Origin: Psychrobacter sp. APC 3281
Lineage (GTDB): Bacteria; Pseudomonadota; Gammaproteobacteria; Pseudomonadales; Moraxellaceae
Assembly: GCF_030407815.1 (NCBI RefSeq)
Contig: NZ_JASDCS010000003.1
Coordinates: forward strand, 186,001 to 250,000
Direction of reading: 5' to 3'
DNA: 64,000 nucleotides
Positions 9,826 through 19,535 of this stretch are shown piece after piece. Below the pieces are notes generated by a model that saw nothing but the letters and a program-made list of their open reading frames with translations, searched no databases and was not told where the DNA came from. Numbering within the stretch: the stretch's first letter is position 1; the number at the start of each line of letters is the position of its first letter. The position numbers and the translations under genes are program-made.

Positions 9826-10878
9826 ATGCCCAACTGGCCACCAGACCCTAACAAACGTCCTGATAACTCGGCAAATCAGCCAACGCAACCGCAGCAACCA
9901 AGCCCGCCAAGTGGACAAGAATGGAAGGTGCTGGAAAACACGTTATTAGCGAGTGTGGTTGAGCAGCGCCGCGCTCGTCGCTGGAGTATCTTTTTTAAAC
10001 TACTGACCTTTGGTTATATCTTATTGATATTTTTGACCCTTGGTCGTGGTTGCAGCAGTACGCCAACAGGTATGGACGCAGTCGATACTAGCGATCCACA
10101 TTTAGCAGTGGTTGAGCTGCAAGGCGTCATCAGTAATGACGATGTGGCTAATGCGTATGATGTCAATGAAGCATTGAGAGACGCTTTTGCAAATAGCAAC
10201 TCAAAAGCAGTGGCATTGGACATTAACTCACCTGGCGGTTCACCGGTACAGTCTGACGAGATTTGGCAGACCATGATGGACTTACGCCAAGAATACCCAG
10301 ACAAAAAGCTTTATGCGGTGATTGGTGATATCGGTGCGTCAGGTGCTTATTATATTGCGTCTGCTGCAGATGAGATTTATGTCAATCCATCAAGTTTGGT
10401 CGGCTCTATCGGTGTCATTATGCCAAGCTATAACGTCAAAGGTTTGATGGACAAAGTTGGCGTAGAAGATCGTACGATTACGGCTGGTGAGTATAAAGAT
10501 ATCTTAAGCTTATCTCGTCCGTTGACTGATTATGAAGAAAACCATGTCGAAAAAGTACTAGCAAACACGCACAAGCATTTCATCAATGCTGTCAAAGAAG
10601 GTCGCGGTGACCGTCTGAAGAATCCTGAGCAAAACAAACTATTCTCGGGGTTATTCTGGACAGGTGAACAGTCTATTGAGCTAGGCTTAGCAGACAAAAC
10701 AGGTAGTATCACAAGTCTAAGTAAGCAACTAGATCTAGATACGATCATTAGCTATAGCCCAACTGATCCGTTCCAAATGTTTATGGATCGTTTTGCAGTA
10801 AAGTTAGGTGCAGGTATTGGCTCTAGCGTTAGTCTCGACGTATTGCCACAAGAAAGCAACACTGGGCAGATGCGTTAA
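9826..10878 (+). CDS. sppA: S49 family signal peptide peptidase (SppA-like)
   Basis: Membrane-bound serine protease that cuts remnant signal peptides. The 350-residue short form has a proline/glutamine-rich cytosolic N-terminus (1-30), one membrane helix at about 54-72, and a periplasmic S49 domain. The Ser-Lys dyad is recognisable: Ser172 in DIGASGAYYIAS and Lys224 in TAGEYKDI. LDINSPGGSPVQSDEIW and NPSSLVGSIGVI are family blocks. At 350 residues it is about half the length of E. coli SppA and resembles the single-domain forms. AGGAAGTT lies before the ATG. A hairpin 35 bases past the stop probably ends transcription. Confidence 0.9.
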   Translation: MPNWPPDPNKRPDNSANQPTQPQQPSPPSGQEWKVLENTLLASVVEQRRARRWSIFFKLLTFGYILLIFLTLGRGCSSTPTGMDAVDTSDPHLAVVELQGVISNDDVANAYDVNEALRDAFANSNSKAVALDINSPGGSPVQSDEIWQTMMDLRQEYPDKKLYAVIGDIGASGAYYIASAADEIYVNPSSLVGSIGVIMPSYNVKGLMDKVGVEDRTITAGEYKDILSLSRPLTDYEENHVEKVLANTHKHFINAVKEGRGDRLKNPEQNKLFSGLFWTGEQSIELGLADKTGSITSLSKQLDLDTIISYSPTDPFQMFMDRFAVKLGAGIGSSVSLDVLPQESNTGQMR

Positions 10879-10912
10879 GCGTTTTATGTTTTAGATATAA
10901 TGTGTATGATTG

Positions 10913-10946
10913 TTAAGGCTGAGCATATAATTGTGCTCAGCCTTAA
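10913..10946 (+). terminator. terminator-like hairpin after sppA
   Basis: 13-bp stem TTAAGGCTGAGCA/TGCTCAGCCTTAA with an 8-base loop. No long T run follows, so termination may be inefficient. Confidence 0.55.
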
Positions 10947-11159
10947 TTGTATGCAATACCAAATAAAAAACCTTGGTCTGAGTGATAGCCTGATTAAATT
11001 AGCTATACAACTATAACCATCAAACACAGTCGTCAAATTTGCCATATAAACATGGTTGGTTTTGATTAGGGTAGTTTTGATGCTGTTGATTTTAATAATG
11101 GTACAAGGTTCAATCATTAACAATAATATATAACATAAACGATCCCACGAGAGTCTGTC

Positions 11160-12050
11160 ATGAGTGATGAAGTAAATTTGCAGTCCTTTACTAAACTGCC
11201 TGTCTCTAAAATAACCAATAAACCTGTGCTGCATTTTGCCCATGCTAATGGAATGCCAAGCGCGGTATATGAGCCATTTTTTAAAGGTTTATCAGAATTT
11301 TTTACGATTGAGTATATTGCGATGTTGGGTGATACGCCCGATTATCCAGTCGATGATCATTGGCGTAGTTTGACGCAGCAAATCATCGATAGCGTAAAAA
11401 ATGCCTGCGAAGAGCATGGCGTAGCGCAGGTGGTAGGAGTGGGGCATTCGCTTGGGGCCATGTGTACGTTGCAGGCCACGTATCGTCAGCCTGATTTGTT
11501 TGCACAAGCGGTGCTTATGGACCCGCCTTGGATTTATGGCAAAGTCAGCTTGTTGTGGCATTTGGCAAAGACAGCAGACAGATTACCGCTTATGAATAAT
11601 CGTCTGATGGACAAACTATCACCAGCTGGCGTGTCCAAACATCGCCGTGATGTGTGGGATAGCCGAGATGAAGCATATGAGAAAATGCGACATAAAGGGT
11701 TTTTTAAAAATTTTGATGAGCGTAGCTTTCAAGGATATATCGATCACGGCTTACATGAGCGCGCGGATGGCAAAGTGACATTGGCTATCCCTAAAGCTAG
11801 CGAAGTTGCTGTGTTCCGTACCAATCCATCTTGGTATTGGCTGGCACCGAATCGTGGTCCTAAAGTGCCTGTGACTTTAATTATTGGTCAAGACAGTATC
11901 TTTTTGAAACGTCGCTTTCCGCAGCAGATAAAATCGCGCTTGGGTATTCCTTATGAGACTCACAAAGGAGGGCATATGTTCCCACTTGAGCATCCAGAGT
12001 CTGTCTCAACGCAGGTGTTAGGATTGATTAAGCAGCAATTGTCCAACTAA
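11160..12050 (+). CDS. alpha/beta hydrolase
   Basis: A 296-residue soluble alpha/beta-hydrolase fold enzyme. The oxyanion-hole region is FAHANGMPSAVYEPF (about 26-40), the nucleophile elbow VGHSLG places Ser97, and the C-terminal GGHMFPLEHPE supplies the catalytic histidine; an acidic residue in LIIGQDSIF is the likely third member. There is no signal peptide. The subfamily with HANG-x-P is widespread in Moraxellaceae and Pseudomonas and usually annotated only as hydrolase; substrate is unknown. It is preceded by a 210-base AT-rich spacer and followed 68 bases later by the CPBP protease gene, possibly co-transcribed. Confidence 0.82.
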   Translation: MSDEVNLQSFTKLPVSKITNKPVLHFAHANGMPSAVYEPFFKGLSEFFTIEYIAMLGDTPDYPVDDHWRSLTQQIIDSVKNACEEHGVAQVVGVGHSLGAMCTLQATYRQPDLFAQAVLMDPPWIYGKVSLLWHLAKTADRLPLMNNRLMDKLSPAGVSKHRRDVWDSRDEAYEKMRHKGFFKNFDERSFQGYIDHGLHERADGKVTLAIPKASEVAVFRTNPSWYWLAPNRGPKVPVTLIIGQDSIFLKRRFPQQIKSRLGIPYETHKGGHMFPLEHPESVSTQVLGLIKQQLSN

Positions 12051-12118
12051 ACGCAACATATCATTAGTTATGCTTGTAATAGATATGAGCTGCCAGAGTA
12101 TTTTTAAGTGATACCTTT

Positions 12119-12907
12119 ATGCCAAAAAACCTAACTGCGTCATCTAGTACGACTGCCTCACCTAAGTCTCTGCCGCTATTTTCGCGTGTGGGTACATTCG
12201 TACTAACAGTAGGAATGGTGCTTGCGTTTTTTATCAGTCAGTTGGTAGGTGTTTATGTCGCTGGCAAGTTGGTATTACCTGCCGATGAAAGGACATCGAT
12301 AGGGCGTATATTCTTTTTCGGTAGTAATGACGGAACGGTCGTGAGCCTGTCTATACTTATCGGCTGTGTATTGCTAGTGGCAATTAGCGTGCTTATTATT
12401 CGTTTCAAAGGTGGCAGTCTGCGTCAATATTTAGCACTAAAACCGTTCTCACTGTCGGTGGGTATAGGAATGCTTGGGCTGCTACTGATATTTATGATTG
12501 CCAGTCAGGCACTAACGTATGTACTCGATATGACACCACTGGTGTTTGTCGATCCTCTCTATCAGTCTGTCATTTCGGTTTGGCTATTGGTGTTTGCCAT
12601 GGTCGTCGTCGCACCAATTTATGAAGAGGTTATCTTTCGCGGTATATTGTGGTCAGCCATCGCAGAACGGTTCACGGCACCATCCTATTCAGCGAATTAT
12701 GGGGCGATTGTCGCCAGTATTGTAACAAGTTTGATATTTGCTGTGATCCATGTGCAGTATGGTATCTATGAGATTAGTACCATCGTAGTGTTAGCATTGA
12801 TATTTTGCTATGCACGGATTAAGTCGGGCTCGCTATTACTGCCAATCGTACTACACATTGTCAATAATGGTGCAGCGATGTGGCAGTATATTGCGCAAGC
12901 GGCGTAG
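12119..12907 (+). CDS. CPBP family intramembrane metalloprotease
   Basis: A polytopic inner-membrane protein of 262 residues in the CPBP/Abi (Rce1-like) family. The catalytic motif EE-x3-R is present as E169-E170-VIF-R174, and the two histidine motifs follow as FAVIHVQYG and LPIVLHIVNNGAA. Six to eight hydrophobic segments are visible. Family members process prenylated proteins in eukaryotes and are implicated in bacteriocin maturation or immunity in bacteria; the substrate here is unknown. No strong ribosome site precedes the ATG. Neighbours give no further clue; the adjacent hydrolase may be in the same transcript. Confidence 0.85.
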   Translation: MPKNLTASSSTTASPKSLPLFSRVGTFVLTVGMVLAFFISQLVGVYVAGKLVLPADERTSIGRIFFFGSNDGTVVSLSILIGCVLLVAISVLIIRFKGGSLRQYLALKPFSLSVGIGMLGLLLIFMIASQALTYVLDMTPLVFVDPLYQSVISVWLLVFAMVVVAPIYEEVIFRGILWSAIAERFTAPSYSANYGAIVASIVTSLIFAVIHVQYGIYEISTIVVLALIFCYARIKSGSLLLPIVLHIVNNGAAMWQYIAQAA

Positions 12908-12988
12908 ATGAAATACTGACCACCACGACGGCTGGCATGTAAATTCTGTCGAGCCAGTCAGATATAAAAATTTGGCTACGTGTTAGGG

Positions 12989-13972
12989 CTATGCATCAGG
13001 ATTTAATAGTAGTACTTCATCGGCAGCTCGCTTGATATCATCAATCGTCAGCTGAGGTTTGCCGCTCAAGGCTTGACGCCACTTACGCGCGCCCATCAGA
13101 CCTTGGAAGAGTCCTAAATAATGCCGTGTCATCGTTGGCAGCGCTTCGCCTTTTGCGAGTTGTTCTTCGAGATAGGGATAAAGCTGCGCTAAAATCTCCG
13201 AGCGCTTAGGTATTGTCTCAGGAGTTGCCTCATTCCATAAGCTATTGGCCTCTGCTAATAGATACGGATTGTGATAAAACGCCCGACCAATCATCACGCC
13301 ATCGATATGCTGCAGATGCATTTTTATATCTTCAATTGTATCGATACCGCCATTGATTTCAATATCCAGCTCAGGGAAGTCCTGCTTTAGACGGTACACA
13401 TCATCGTAACGCAGCGGTGGTATTTCGCGGTTTTGCTTAGGGCTGAGCCCCTGCAACCATGCCGTACGCGCATGTACGATAAAGCGGGTACAACCTGCCG
13501 CTGCGACTGTCTGCACAAAGTCCACCATAAACTCATAACTATCAAAGTCATCGATGCCAATACGATGCTTGACCGTCACTGGAATATCGACTGCAGCTTG
13601 CATATGCTTGACCAAGTCAGCGACGGTCTGAGGTTCTGCCATCAGACAGGCACCTATCTTATTGTGCTGTACGCGATCTGAGGGGCAGCCAACATTGATA
13701 TTGACCTCGTCATAGCCATATTGCTGAGCAAACTCTGCGCATTGTGTCATTTCACCGATGTCTGCACCGCCGAGCTGCAATACAAGAGGATGCTCAAGCG
13801 TATCAAAGCGCAAATGCCGTGCTCGATTGCCATGTATCAATGCGCCAGTACTGATCATCTCGGTATATAGATAGGTATGTGGATTAAATAGTCGTGCAAA
13901 ATAACGATAATCTGTCGTCGTCCAGTCGATCATTGGCGCAACTGAGAGGCGTTTGTTGGTCATATCAACCAT
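12989..13972 (-). CDS. dusA: tRNA-dihydrouridine(20/20a) synthase DusA
   Basis: FMN enzyme reducing U20 and U20a in the D-loop of tRNA with NADPH. The 327-residue TIM-barrel protein carries SVAPMIDWTTTDYRYFAR at the N-terminus, NVGCPSDRVQ with the proton-donor cysteine at about residue 96, and VKHRIGIDD plus EINGGI as FMN phosphate-binding blocks; these are DusA-specific. The frame extends to a TTG at 13981, but the ATG at 13970-13972 (MVDMTNKRLS) has AAGG ten bases upstream. It stands alone, convergent with the CPBP gene on its left. Confidence 0.93.
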   Translation of the reverse strand: MVDMTNKRLSVAPMIDWTTTDYRYFARLFNPHTYLYTEMISTGALIHGNRARHLRFDTLEHPLVLQLGGADIGEMTQCAEFAQQYGYDEVNINVGCPSDRVQHNKIGACLMAEPQTVADLVKHMQAAVDIPVTVKHRIGIDDFDSYEFMVDFVQTVAAAGCTRFIVHARTAWLQGLSPKQNREIPPLRYDDVYRLKQDFPELDIEINGGIDTIEDIKMHLQHIDGVMIGRAFYHNPYLLAEANSLWNEATPETIPKRSEILAQLYPYLEEQLAKGEALPTMTRHYLGLFQGLMGARKWRQALSGKPQLTIDDIKRAADEVLLLNPDA

Positions 13973-14084
13973 GGTTATCAAGCCTTAATATCTGTGTCTT
14001 AAATAATGGATAAGGTGCAATGGATGAGATATCCCATTGCACCTTAGTTTTAAATATCGTTCAAATTAGTGACTGATTTATTAT

Positions 14085-15389
14085 TTATAAAATAACATGG
14101 TCAATCTTTTTGAATTCGGGCAAATTATAGAAATAAAGCCCCATAATGATACCGATAGAGCCCACAAAGGCAATATATAGCGCTGGTGAGAAGCTGATAA
14201 GCGTCGTGGCGTAGCCAAGACCGAAGGGTATCAGCACACCAACGATACCGTAGGTAATATTATAACAAAAAGAAATGCCGGTGAGACGTACATTGGTCGG
14301 AAATAGCTGCACCAAAATGGCAGGCACCATGCCCACGATACCGGCACAGAAACCTAGCAGTGCATACATAATCAATATATAGTCGCCACCCGCCTGCAGA
14401 TGATAAAAGAACGCCAGTGTTTGAGCGATAAGTAGAACAGAGCCAACGACCAAAATTTTACCAAAGTTCTCATGGGTTGAGATAATCCCATAAAAGACAC
14501 AGCCAAGAATCATAAATACGATGCCTAAGCTATGGGAGAAGCTAAACAAGTCACTGTCTAACGTAAAGTTAATTTCTATTAGATCTGGTAGTAGTAAGAC
14601 AATGACAGAGGTGATGCTAGAGATCACTAGCGTCAGTACCATACTGACGAAGATAGAGTGCTTGCAGCGTTTGAATAATACCGTAAATGGTCTACCCAAA
14701 TTTTTACCAGTTTTTGGCTTATCTAATGCCAAGAAAAACGGGGTCTCTTTAACCAATCGCCATACCAACAAAGGTAGACAGGTTAGTAAAGCACCAACAA
14801 AAAATGGTAAACGCCAGCCATAATCAGTCAGCTGTACAGTGGTCATAAAGTCAGTCAACCACAGAAAAAACGCATTAGAGAAGAGTACACCTACCAAAAA
14901 GCTAGCCGTAACGTAGCTGCAAGCCACTGATAAATACTGCCTAGGCACATGCTCTGCTACAAACACCCAAGATAATGGTACGTAAAGACCAAATGCCATA
15001 CCCTGTATGATTCTTAGCAATATGAATAACGCGGGTGCAAGCGCGCCCCACTGCGCATAAGTAGGCAGACATGCCATCGCTAGGAGACTACATGCGGTGA
15101 CTATGATACTTAGCAATAAAACGGGTTTTCTACCTTTTATATCACCATAACGACCGATGAGAACACCTCCGATTGGACGTGCTAAATAACCGATAACAAA
15201 AAGCCCCATTCCTTGCAGTTTAGCAACTCTAGGGTCAGCATTAGCAGGAAAAATTGCCGCTGAAACAATATCTGAGATATACAAGTAAATCAAAAAATCA
15301 AAAAATATCACAGCGCTGATGAAGCTAATGAACATCACTATGTTTTTGTCTTTAGTAGACATTAGGGCGTATTGAGAACGAGACGGCAT
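14085..15389 (-). CDS. MFS transporter, metabolite:H+ symporter (MHS) family
   Basis: Inner-membrane secondary transporter of 434 residues with about 12 hydrophobic helices. The MHS hallmark between helices 2 and 3 is present (GRYGDIKGRKPVLLLS), as is RPIGGVLIGR just before it, and WRLPFFVGALL with the RxxP loop after helix 6. MHS members carry dicarboxylates, citrate, proline/betaine or shikimate with protons; nothing here fixes the substrate. Start is the ATG at 15389, though an internal Met at residue 10 (MSTKDKN) is also possible. It stands alone between dusA and the phospholipase D gene. Confidence 0.85.
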   Translation of the reverse strand: MPSRSQYALMSTKDKNIVMFISFISAVIFFDFLIYLYISDIVSAAIFPANADPRVAKLQGMGLFVIGYLARPIGGVLIGRYGDIKGRKPVLLLSIIVTACSLLAMACLPTYAQWGALAPALFILLRIIQGMAFGLYVPLSWVFVAEHVPRQYLSVACSYVTASFLVGVLFSNAFFLWLTDFMTTVQLTDYGWRLPFFVGALLTCLPLLVWRLVKETPFFLALDKPKTGKNLGRPFTVLFKRCKHSIFVSMVLTLVISSITSVIVLLLPDLIEINFTLDSDLFSFSHSLGIVFMILGCVFYGIISTHENFGKILVVGSVLLIAQTLAFFYHLQAGGDYILIMYALLGFCAGIVGMVPAILVQLFPTNVRLTGISFCYNITYGIVGVLIPFGLGYATTLISFSPALYIAFVGSIGIIMGLYFYNLPEFKKIDHVIL

Positions 15390-15611
15390 AATAGATCACA
15401 TATCCACAGAGTAAAGTGGTCATTAAGACGATCATCGTTTGGATAACCGGCCATGATAAAAACGGCAAATCAAGATATATGAAAGATGATTTGCCGAAAC
15501 AATAAGTTGGGTGTTTAAAATAAAAGTTTTTAAATGGTACTTTGTTTACTTGATACAACTGAGTCGCAAAACCAAATGTTCTAGAACTGTCGAAATTAAT
15601 AAGCTATATAT

Positions 15612-17255
15612 CTACAATAGCCAGTCAATGGGCAACCAAGACATAATGGTTAACCAAACATGGTCAGCCATGTCCACTCGTGGCTCTGAGTCATAGACTA
15701 CCTTTTCGCCTTTCTCCATGGTGTGCCATTGCAGGTTGCCATTTTCTAGTAGCTTGACTTCATACGCTTGATTTAATAGATCGTCGCTCAAAGCGCCATG
15801 CAGCTGCCTTGCTAGTTCATCATCATTAATGATTACGCCCATTTCGGTATTGATATTGGCAGAGCGTGGGTCAACGTTGTATGAACCGATAAAGACTTGA
15901 TAATCATCTACTGCAAACGTTTTTGCGTGCAAACTGGTCGAAGATTGGCTGCGTGCTCGCCACAGTTTATTGTCACGTTTTTCTTCAGCAGCGGTCGATT
16001 TAAGCTCATATATTTTGACGCCTGAACGAAGCAGGCGAGGTCGCCACTGGCTATAACCAGAATGAACGGCAGTCACATCGGTCGCATCAAATGAGTTGGT
16101 TAATATTTTGATGTCAACGCCAGATTCGGCCAGCTTCACCAAAGTATCGACCCCATCTTTGGTCGGGACAAAATAAGACGAGATGATTGTCAGTTTTTTG
16201 GTTGGGCTACCGAGTAACGTACGCAGTTGATGCACCAAGTTGGTCTCAGATGAGACGCTTTTGGACAGCTTGCCAACATCGTCACTCAAAAACTGCATGT
16301 CTGTCCAACGAAACGGCACGCGTTTGTTGATCAGATCAGTGTCTATCGTCGAGTCTTTGATGGCGGCTTTATAAACCGTCAAGCTACTGCCTTCGTTATT
16401 TTCCTCATCTATACCCAGCTTGTCTAATGCCTTCAAAAAATCAGGCGTGACGTCATCGTCGAACTTGGCTAAAGTTTCGATGTCAAACGACAGCGGCGAT
16501 GACCAGTAACTGGCAAAGCTATTATCAATGTCTGCGACGACTTTACCAATCAGTAAAACATCCAAATCCGCAAACTGGCTGCTTTGATCGTTACTCAGGT
16601 ACTCATTACCGATATTACGTCCGCCGATAACGGTAATCTGTTTATCAAACGTCATGCTTTTATTGTGCATACGGCGATTGATACGCGGCAAACCTGTGAC
16701 GTAGTTCAATGTTGAAAACTTACGGTGCATTAATGGGTTGATGATACGCACCGCGATATTAGGGTGGCTCGCAAAACGTAATAGGTGCTGATCAAACTTT
16801 GCACTGTTATTAAAATCATCCAACAACAAACGCACGATCACACCGCGCTCAGCCGCTTCCCACAAGTCTTTTAATAGCAGTTGGCCAGCCTGATCATTAT
16901 GCCAAATATAATACTGCGCATCGATATTGCGCGTGGCCATACCTGTTAACATACTACGGGCGGCAAACGCATTGGCGCCAGTCACGATCGGGTGATAGCC
17001 TGACAGATCAGGATGAATCTCATTTTGTGCTGTGATGGCGGTCACTAAATCAGTATTGTTGGTTGTAGTCGCTGTATTTTGCTCAATCTTTGGGCTGTCT
17101 TCTTGTTGGTATAAAGCATTGACTCGCGCTGATAGCGCTTGGCTCTCAGGTAGATGTGGCTGTTTGGGTAGGCTCTGGCAAGCGCTCAGACCTAAAGTCA
17201 GCCCAAGTGTCAGACTCAACGATAAGCTGCTTGGTTCTATACTGAACATCGACAT
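15612..17255 (-). CDS. phospholipase D-superfamily lipoprotein (cardiolipin synthase C-like)
   Basis: Predicted lipoprotein of 547 residues with two PLD (HKD) motifs. The N-terminus has a hydrophobic stretch ending in the lipobox L-S-A-C with Cys26, so the protein should be lipidated and, with Gln at +2, sorted by Lol to the outer membrane. HKD 1 is HNKSMTFDKQITVIGGRN (His197) and HKD 2 is HAKTFAVDDYQVFIGSYN (His443). Length and motif spacing resemble the ClsC/YmdC group, which makes cardiolipin from phospholipids, but ClsC is not normally a lipoprotein, so another phospholipid-transferase or nuclease role is possible. Confidence 0.8.
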   Translation of the reverse strand: MSMFSIEPSSLSLSLTLGLTLGLSACQSLPKQPHLPESQALSARVNALYQQEDSPKIEQNTATTTNNTDLVTAITAQNEIHPDLSGYHPIVTGANAFAARSMLTGMATRNIDAQYYIWHNDQAGQLLLKDLWEAAERGVIVRLLLDDFNNSAKFDQHLLRFASHPNIAVRIINPLMHRKFSTLNYVTGLPRINRRMHNKSMTFDKQITVIGGRNIGNEYLSNDQSSQFADLDVLLIGKVVADIDNSFASYWSSPLSFDIETLAKFDDDVTPDFLKALDKLGIDEENNEGSSLTVYKAAIKDSTIDTDLINKRVPFRWTDMQFLSDDVGKLSKSVSSETNLVHQLRTLLGSPTKKLTIISSYFVPTKDGVDTLVKLAESGVDIKILTNSFDATDVTAVHSGYSQWRPRLLRSGVKIYELKSTAAEEKRDNKLWRARSQSSTSLHAKTFAVDDYQVFIGSYNVDPRSANINTEMGVIINDDELARQLHGALSDDLLNQAYEVKLLENGNLQWHTMEKGEKVVYDSEPRVDMADHVWLTIMSWLPIDWLL

Positions 17256-17682
17256 AACGAATTTACCTTGATGAGCCTAAATATACTGATAAATAAAATG
17301 CATGGATAAGTAATTTGCTGAAATTGTTCATCTATTTTTAAGGATGATAGCATTGATTGGACGGTCTATAAAAATATCACCAACGCCAAAATTCAAATCG
17401 TCGCTAAGCTTAGCAGCTGTTAGCATATCTGCCTATTATAAATACGTTATTTTTGTTAGGTTTGACGATGGATGTGGTCTGTTTTTAAGGCAGTTCAACC
17501 TGTCTGATACTCCTTATCCTGAATCGTTTGAGTCTGCAGTAGGCACAAATAATATGGAGAGGTATCTGAAAGCAGATGTTTGAAATAAGTCAGCATGTTA
17601 TGATAACGATGATGAATTTGCTTAATAATCAAAAAAATAAGCAGTCCTTTTATATCAACCAAAACACAGCAATGGAACGTCT
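17256..17682. other. intergenic region between divergent PLD gene and metZ
   Basis: About 430 bases. A rightward open frame at 17344-17583 encodes 79 residues but lacks a ribosome site and any recognisable motif, and I do not call it. I see no SAM or other riboswitch-like element ahead of metZ. Confidence 0.45.
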
Positions 17683-18975
17683 ATGAGTCAGTCGCAAACG
17701 AAAGATGAGAATAATTTGAACCAAAAAAACTCAAACGATGGGTTAGATCCAAACTGGCGTAACGATGCCTTAGATTTAGGATTAGATTACGGTATGCAAA
17801 CCATCGCCGTGCGCGCAGGTCAGCATCGTACCGATGAGGGCGAGCATTCAGAACCGATCTTTACCACCAGCTCGTATGTCTACCAATCAGCGGCGGATGC
17901 GGCGGCACATTTTGACGGTACAAAGACAGGAAACGTTTACTCTCGTCATACCAACCCAAGCGTCCGTACTTTTGAGCGTCGTCTCGCCGCGCTAGAAAAC
18001 GGTGAGCGTGCGGTTGCAACGGCCTCTGGTATGGGTGCAATCCTGACCATGTGCTTGGCATATCTAAAAGCGGGTGACCATCTGCTCGCTGCCAATCAGT
18101 TATTTGGCTCGTCTATCGGTCTGTTTAACAACTATATGGCGAAGTTTGGTGTTGAAGTTAGCTATGTTGATTGCTTTGACAATGATGCATGGACCAATGC
18201 GGTACAACCAAACACCAAAGTGATCTATTGTGAAAGTCCAAGTAATCCATTGGCTCAGATTTGTGATATCGGTTATCTAAGCCAGCTATGCAAAGCCAAT
18301 GACATATTACTCGTCGTCGATAACTGCTTTGCGACACCAGCCTTGCAGCGCCCATTAGACTTGGGTGCGGATGTGGTGATTCACTCTGCGACCAAATACT
18401 TGGATGGACAGGGTCGAGTGCTGGGCGGTGCGTTAGTTGGCAGTGATGAGCTGATGCAAGAAGCGTTTACTGTTGTGCGCTCAGGCGGTATTAGCATGAG
18501 TCCGTTTAATGCTTGGGTATTTACCAAGGGGCTTGAGACACTTAAATTACGTATGCAAGCACACTGCCAAAATGCCAATCAAGTGGCAGAATTCTTGGTC
18601 AATCATCCTAATGTGAGCACGGTACATTTCTCAGGCTTGAGTGATCACCCCGCGCATGAGCTTGCCACACGTCAGCATCATATGAAAGATGGCTATGGTG
18701 CTATCATGGGCTTTGAAGTTAAGCCATCTGCTAGCCTTGACTCAAAAGCGGCTGCGTGGCACGTGATTGACTCAACTCGAATGGTTTCTATCACCAATAA
18801 TTTGGGTGATGCCAAAACCACGATTACCCATCCTGCGACGACCACACATTTTCGCCTGAGTGCTGAGGCGCGTGCTGAAGCTGGCGTTAAAAATGGCCTG
18901 ATTCGTCTGTCGGTAGGTCTAGAAGATGTAGACGATATTATCAAAGACTTAGCACGTGGTTTAGACAGTTTGTAA
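17683..18975 (+). CDS. metZ: O-succinylhomoserine sulfhydrylase MetZ
   Basis: PLP enzyme making homocysteine directly from O-succinylhomoserine and sulfide in methionine synthesis. The 430-residue protein belongs to the Cys/Met metabolism transaminase-fold family. PLP-binding Lys238 is in HSATKYLDGQG; SGMGAI (115-120), ESPSNPLAQICDI and the C-terminal RLSVGLEDVDDII are family blocks. The combination GQHRTDEGEHSEPIFTTSSY near the N-terminus is typical of MetZ rather than MetB or MetC. The N-terminal 30 residues are polar and variable. It appears to have its own promoter and is followed 110 bases later by ybaB. Confidence 0.9.
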   Translation: MSQSQTKDENNLNQKNSNDGLDPNWRNDALDLGLDYGMQTIAVRAGQHRTDEGEHSEPIFTTSSYVYQSAADAAAHFDGTKTGNVYSRHTNPSVRTFERRLAALENGERAVATASGMGAILTMCLAYLKAGDHLLAANQLFGSSIGLFNNYMAKFGVEVSYVDCFDNDAWTNAVQPNTKVIYCESPSNPLAQICDIGYLSQLCKANDILLVVDNCFATPALQRPLDLGADVVIHSATKYLDGQGRVLGGALVGSDELMQEAFTVVRSGGISMSPFNAWVFTKGLETLKLRMQAHCQNANQVAEFLVNHPNVSTVHFSGLSDHPAHELATRQHHMKDGYGAIMGFEVKPSASLDSKAAAWHVIDSTRMVSITNNLGDAKTTITHPATTTHFRLSAEARAEAGVKNGLIRLSVGLEDVDDIIKDLARGLDSL

Positions 18976-19086
18976 AGATAACGGTATAATCTGCACTAAC
19001 GCATTGCATTAACTTTACGTTGTTAATTATTCATTACTATACGCACTAGCATAAAATACAAACCATAAATAACAAAAGAGGCAACT

Positions 19087-19416
19087 ATGAACATTCAAGC
19101 ATTGATGCAACAAGCACAAACGATGCAAAAGAAAGTAGAAGCAAACGTTGAAAACGCCAAGAAAGAACTTGCTAACAAAGAAGTGCAAGCAGAAGCGGGC
19201 AGTGGCTTAGTTAAAGTAACGATGACTGGTCGTCATGTGGTTAAGCGTTTGACTATTGATCCAAGTCTGCTAGAAGATGAGCCAGATATGATTGAAGATC
19301 TTATCGCTGCTGCTATTAATGATGCGGTTCGTCAAGCAGATGCACTATATGAAGAAACGATGGCTGGCGCGACTTCAGGCATGGGTCTGCCACCAGGTAT
19401 GCAAGGCATGTTTTAA
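19087..19416 (+). CDS. ybaB: YbaB/EbfC family nucleoid-associated protein
   Basis: A 109-residue DNA-binding protein that forms dimers and binds DNA non-specifically. Family pattern is clear: N-terminal helix [18 protein letters not shown], the block [20 protein letters not shown], and the C-terminal [18 protein letters not shown]. The ATG follows AAGAGGCAACT. The gene sits immediately before recR, as in most gammaproteobacteria where the order is dnaX-ybaB-recR; dnaX is not in this window, metZ being the upstream neighbour instead. A strong hairpin separates it from recR. Confidence 0.95.
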   Translation: MNIQALMQQAQTMQKKVEANVENAKKELANKEVQAEAGSGLVKVTMTGRHVVKRLTIDPSLLEDEPDMIEDLIAAAINDAVRQADALYEETMAGATSGMGLPPGMQGMF

Positions 19417-19441
19417 GCATTAAATACTTTAGACTGAACAC

Positions 19442-19483
19442 AAAAATGGGGTTGTTATCGACACGATACGACCCCATTTTTAT
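19442..19483 (+). terminator. hairpin terminator between ybaB and recR
   Basis: 11-bp stem AAAAATGGGGT (19442-19452) with its complement at 19471-19481, extended inside by TATCG-ACA-CGATA, and ending in a T run. It would limit read-through from ybaB into recR. Confidence 0.8.
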
Positions 19484-19535
19484 AGCTACGATTTTTTAAA
19501 TTAAGTTAAATTCAGTTAAATAAAGGAAAGCTACT

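Noticed and set aside
10884-11243. Leftward frame of 119 codons between sppA and the hydrolase gene
   Set aside because: Runs over the hairpin after sppA and into the hydrolase start; no domain or ribosome site supports it.
15352-15558. Leftward frame of 68 codons upstream of the MHS transporter
   Set aside because: Mixed composition, overlaps the transporter start in another frame and shows no recognisable protein feature.
17344-17583. Rightward open frame of 79 codons upstream of metZ
   Set aside because: No ribosome site, no motif and poor coding character in an AT-rich spacer.
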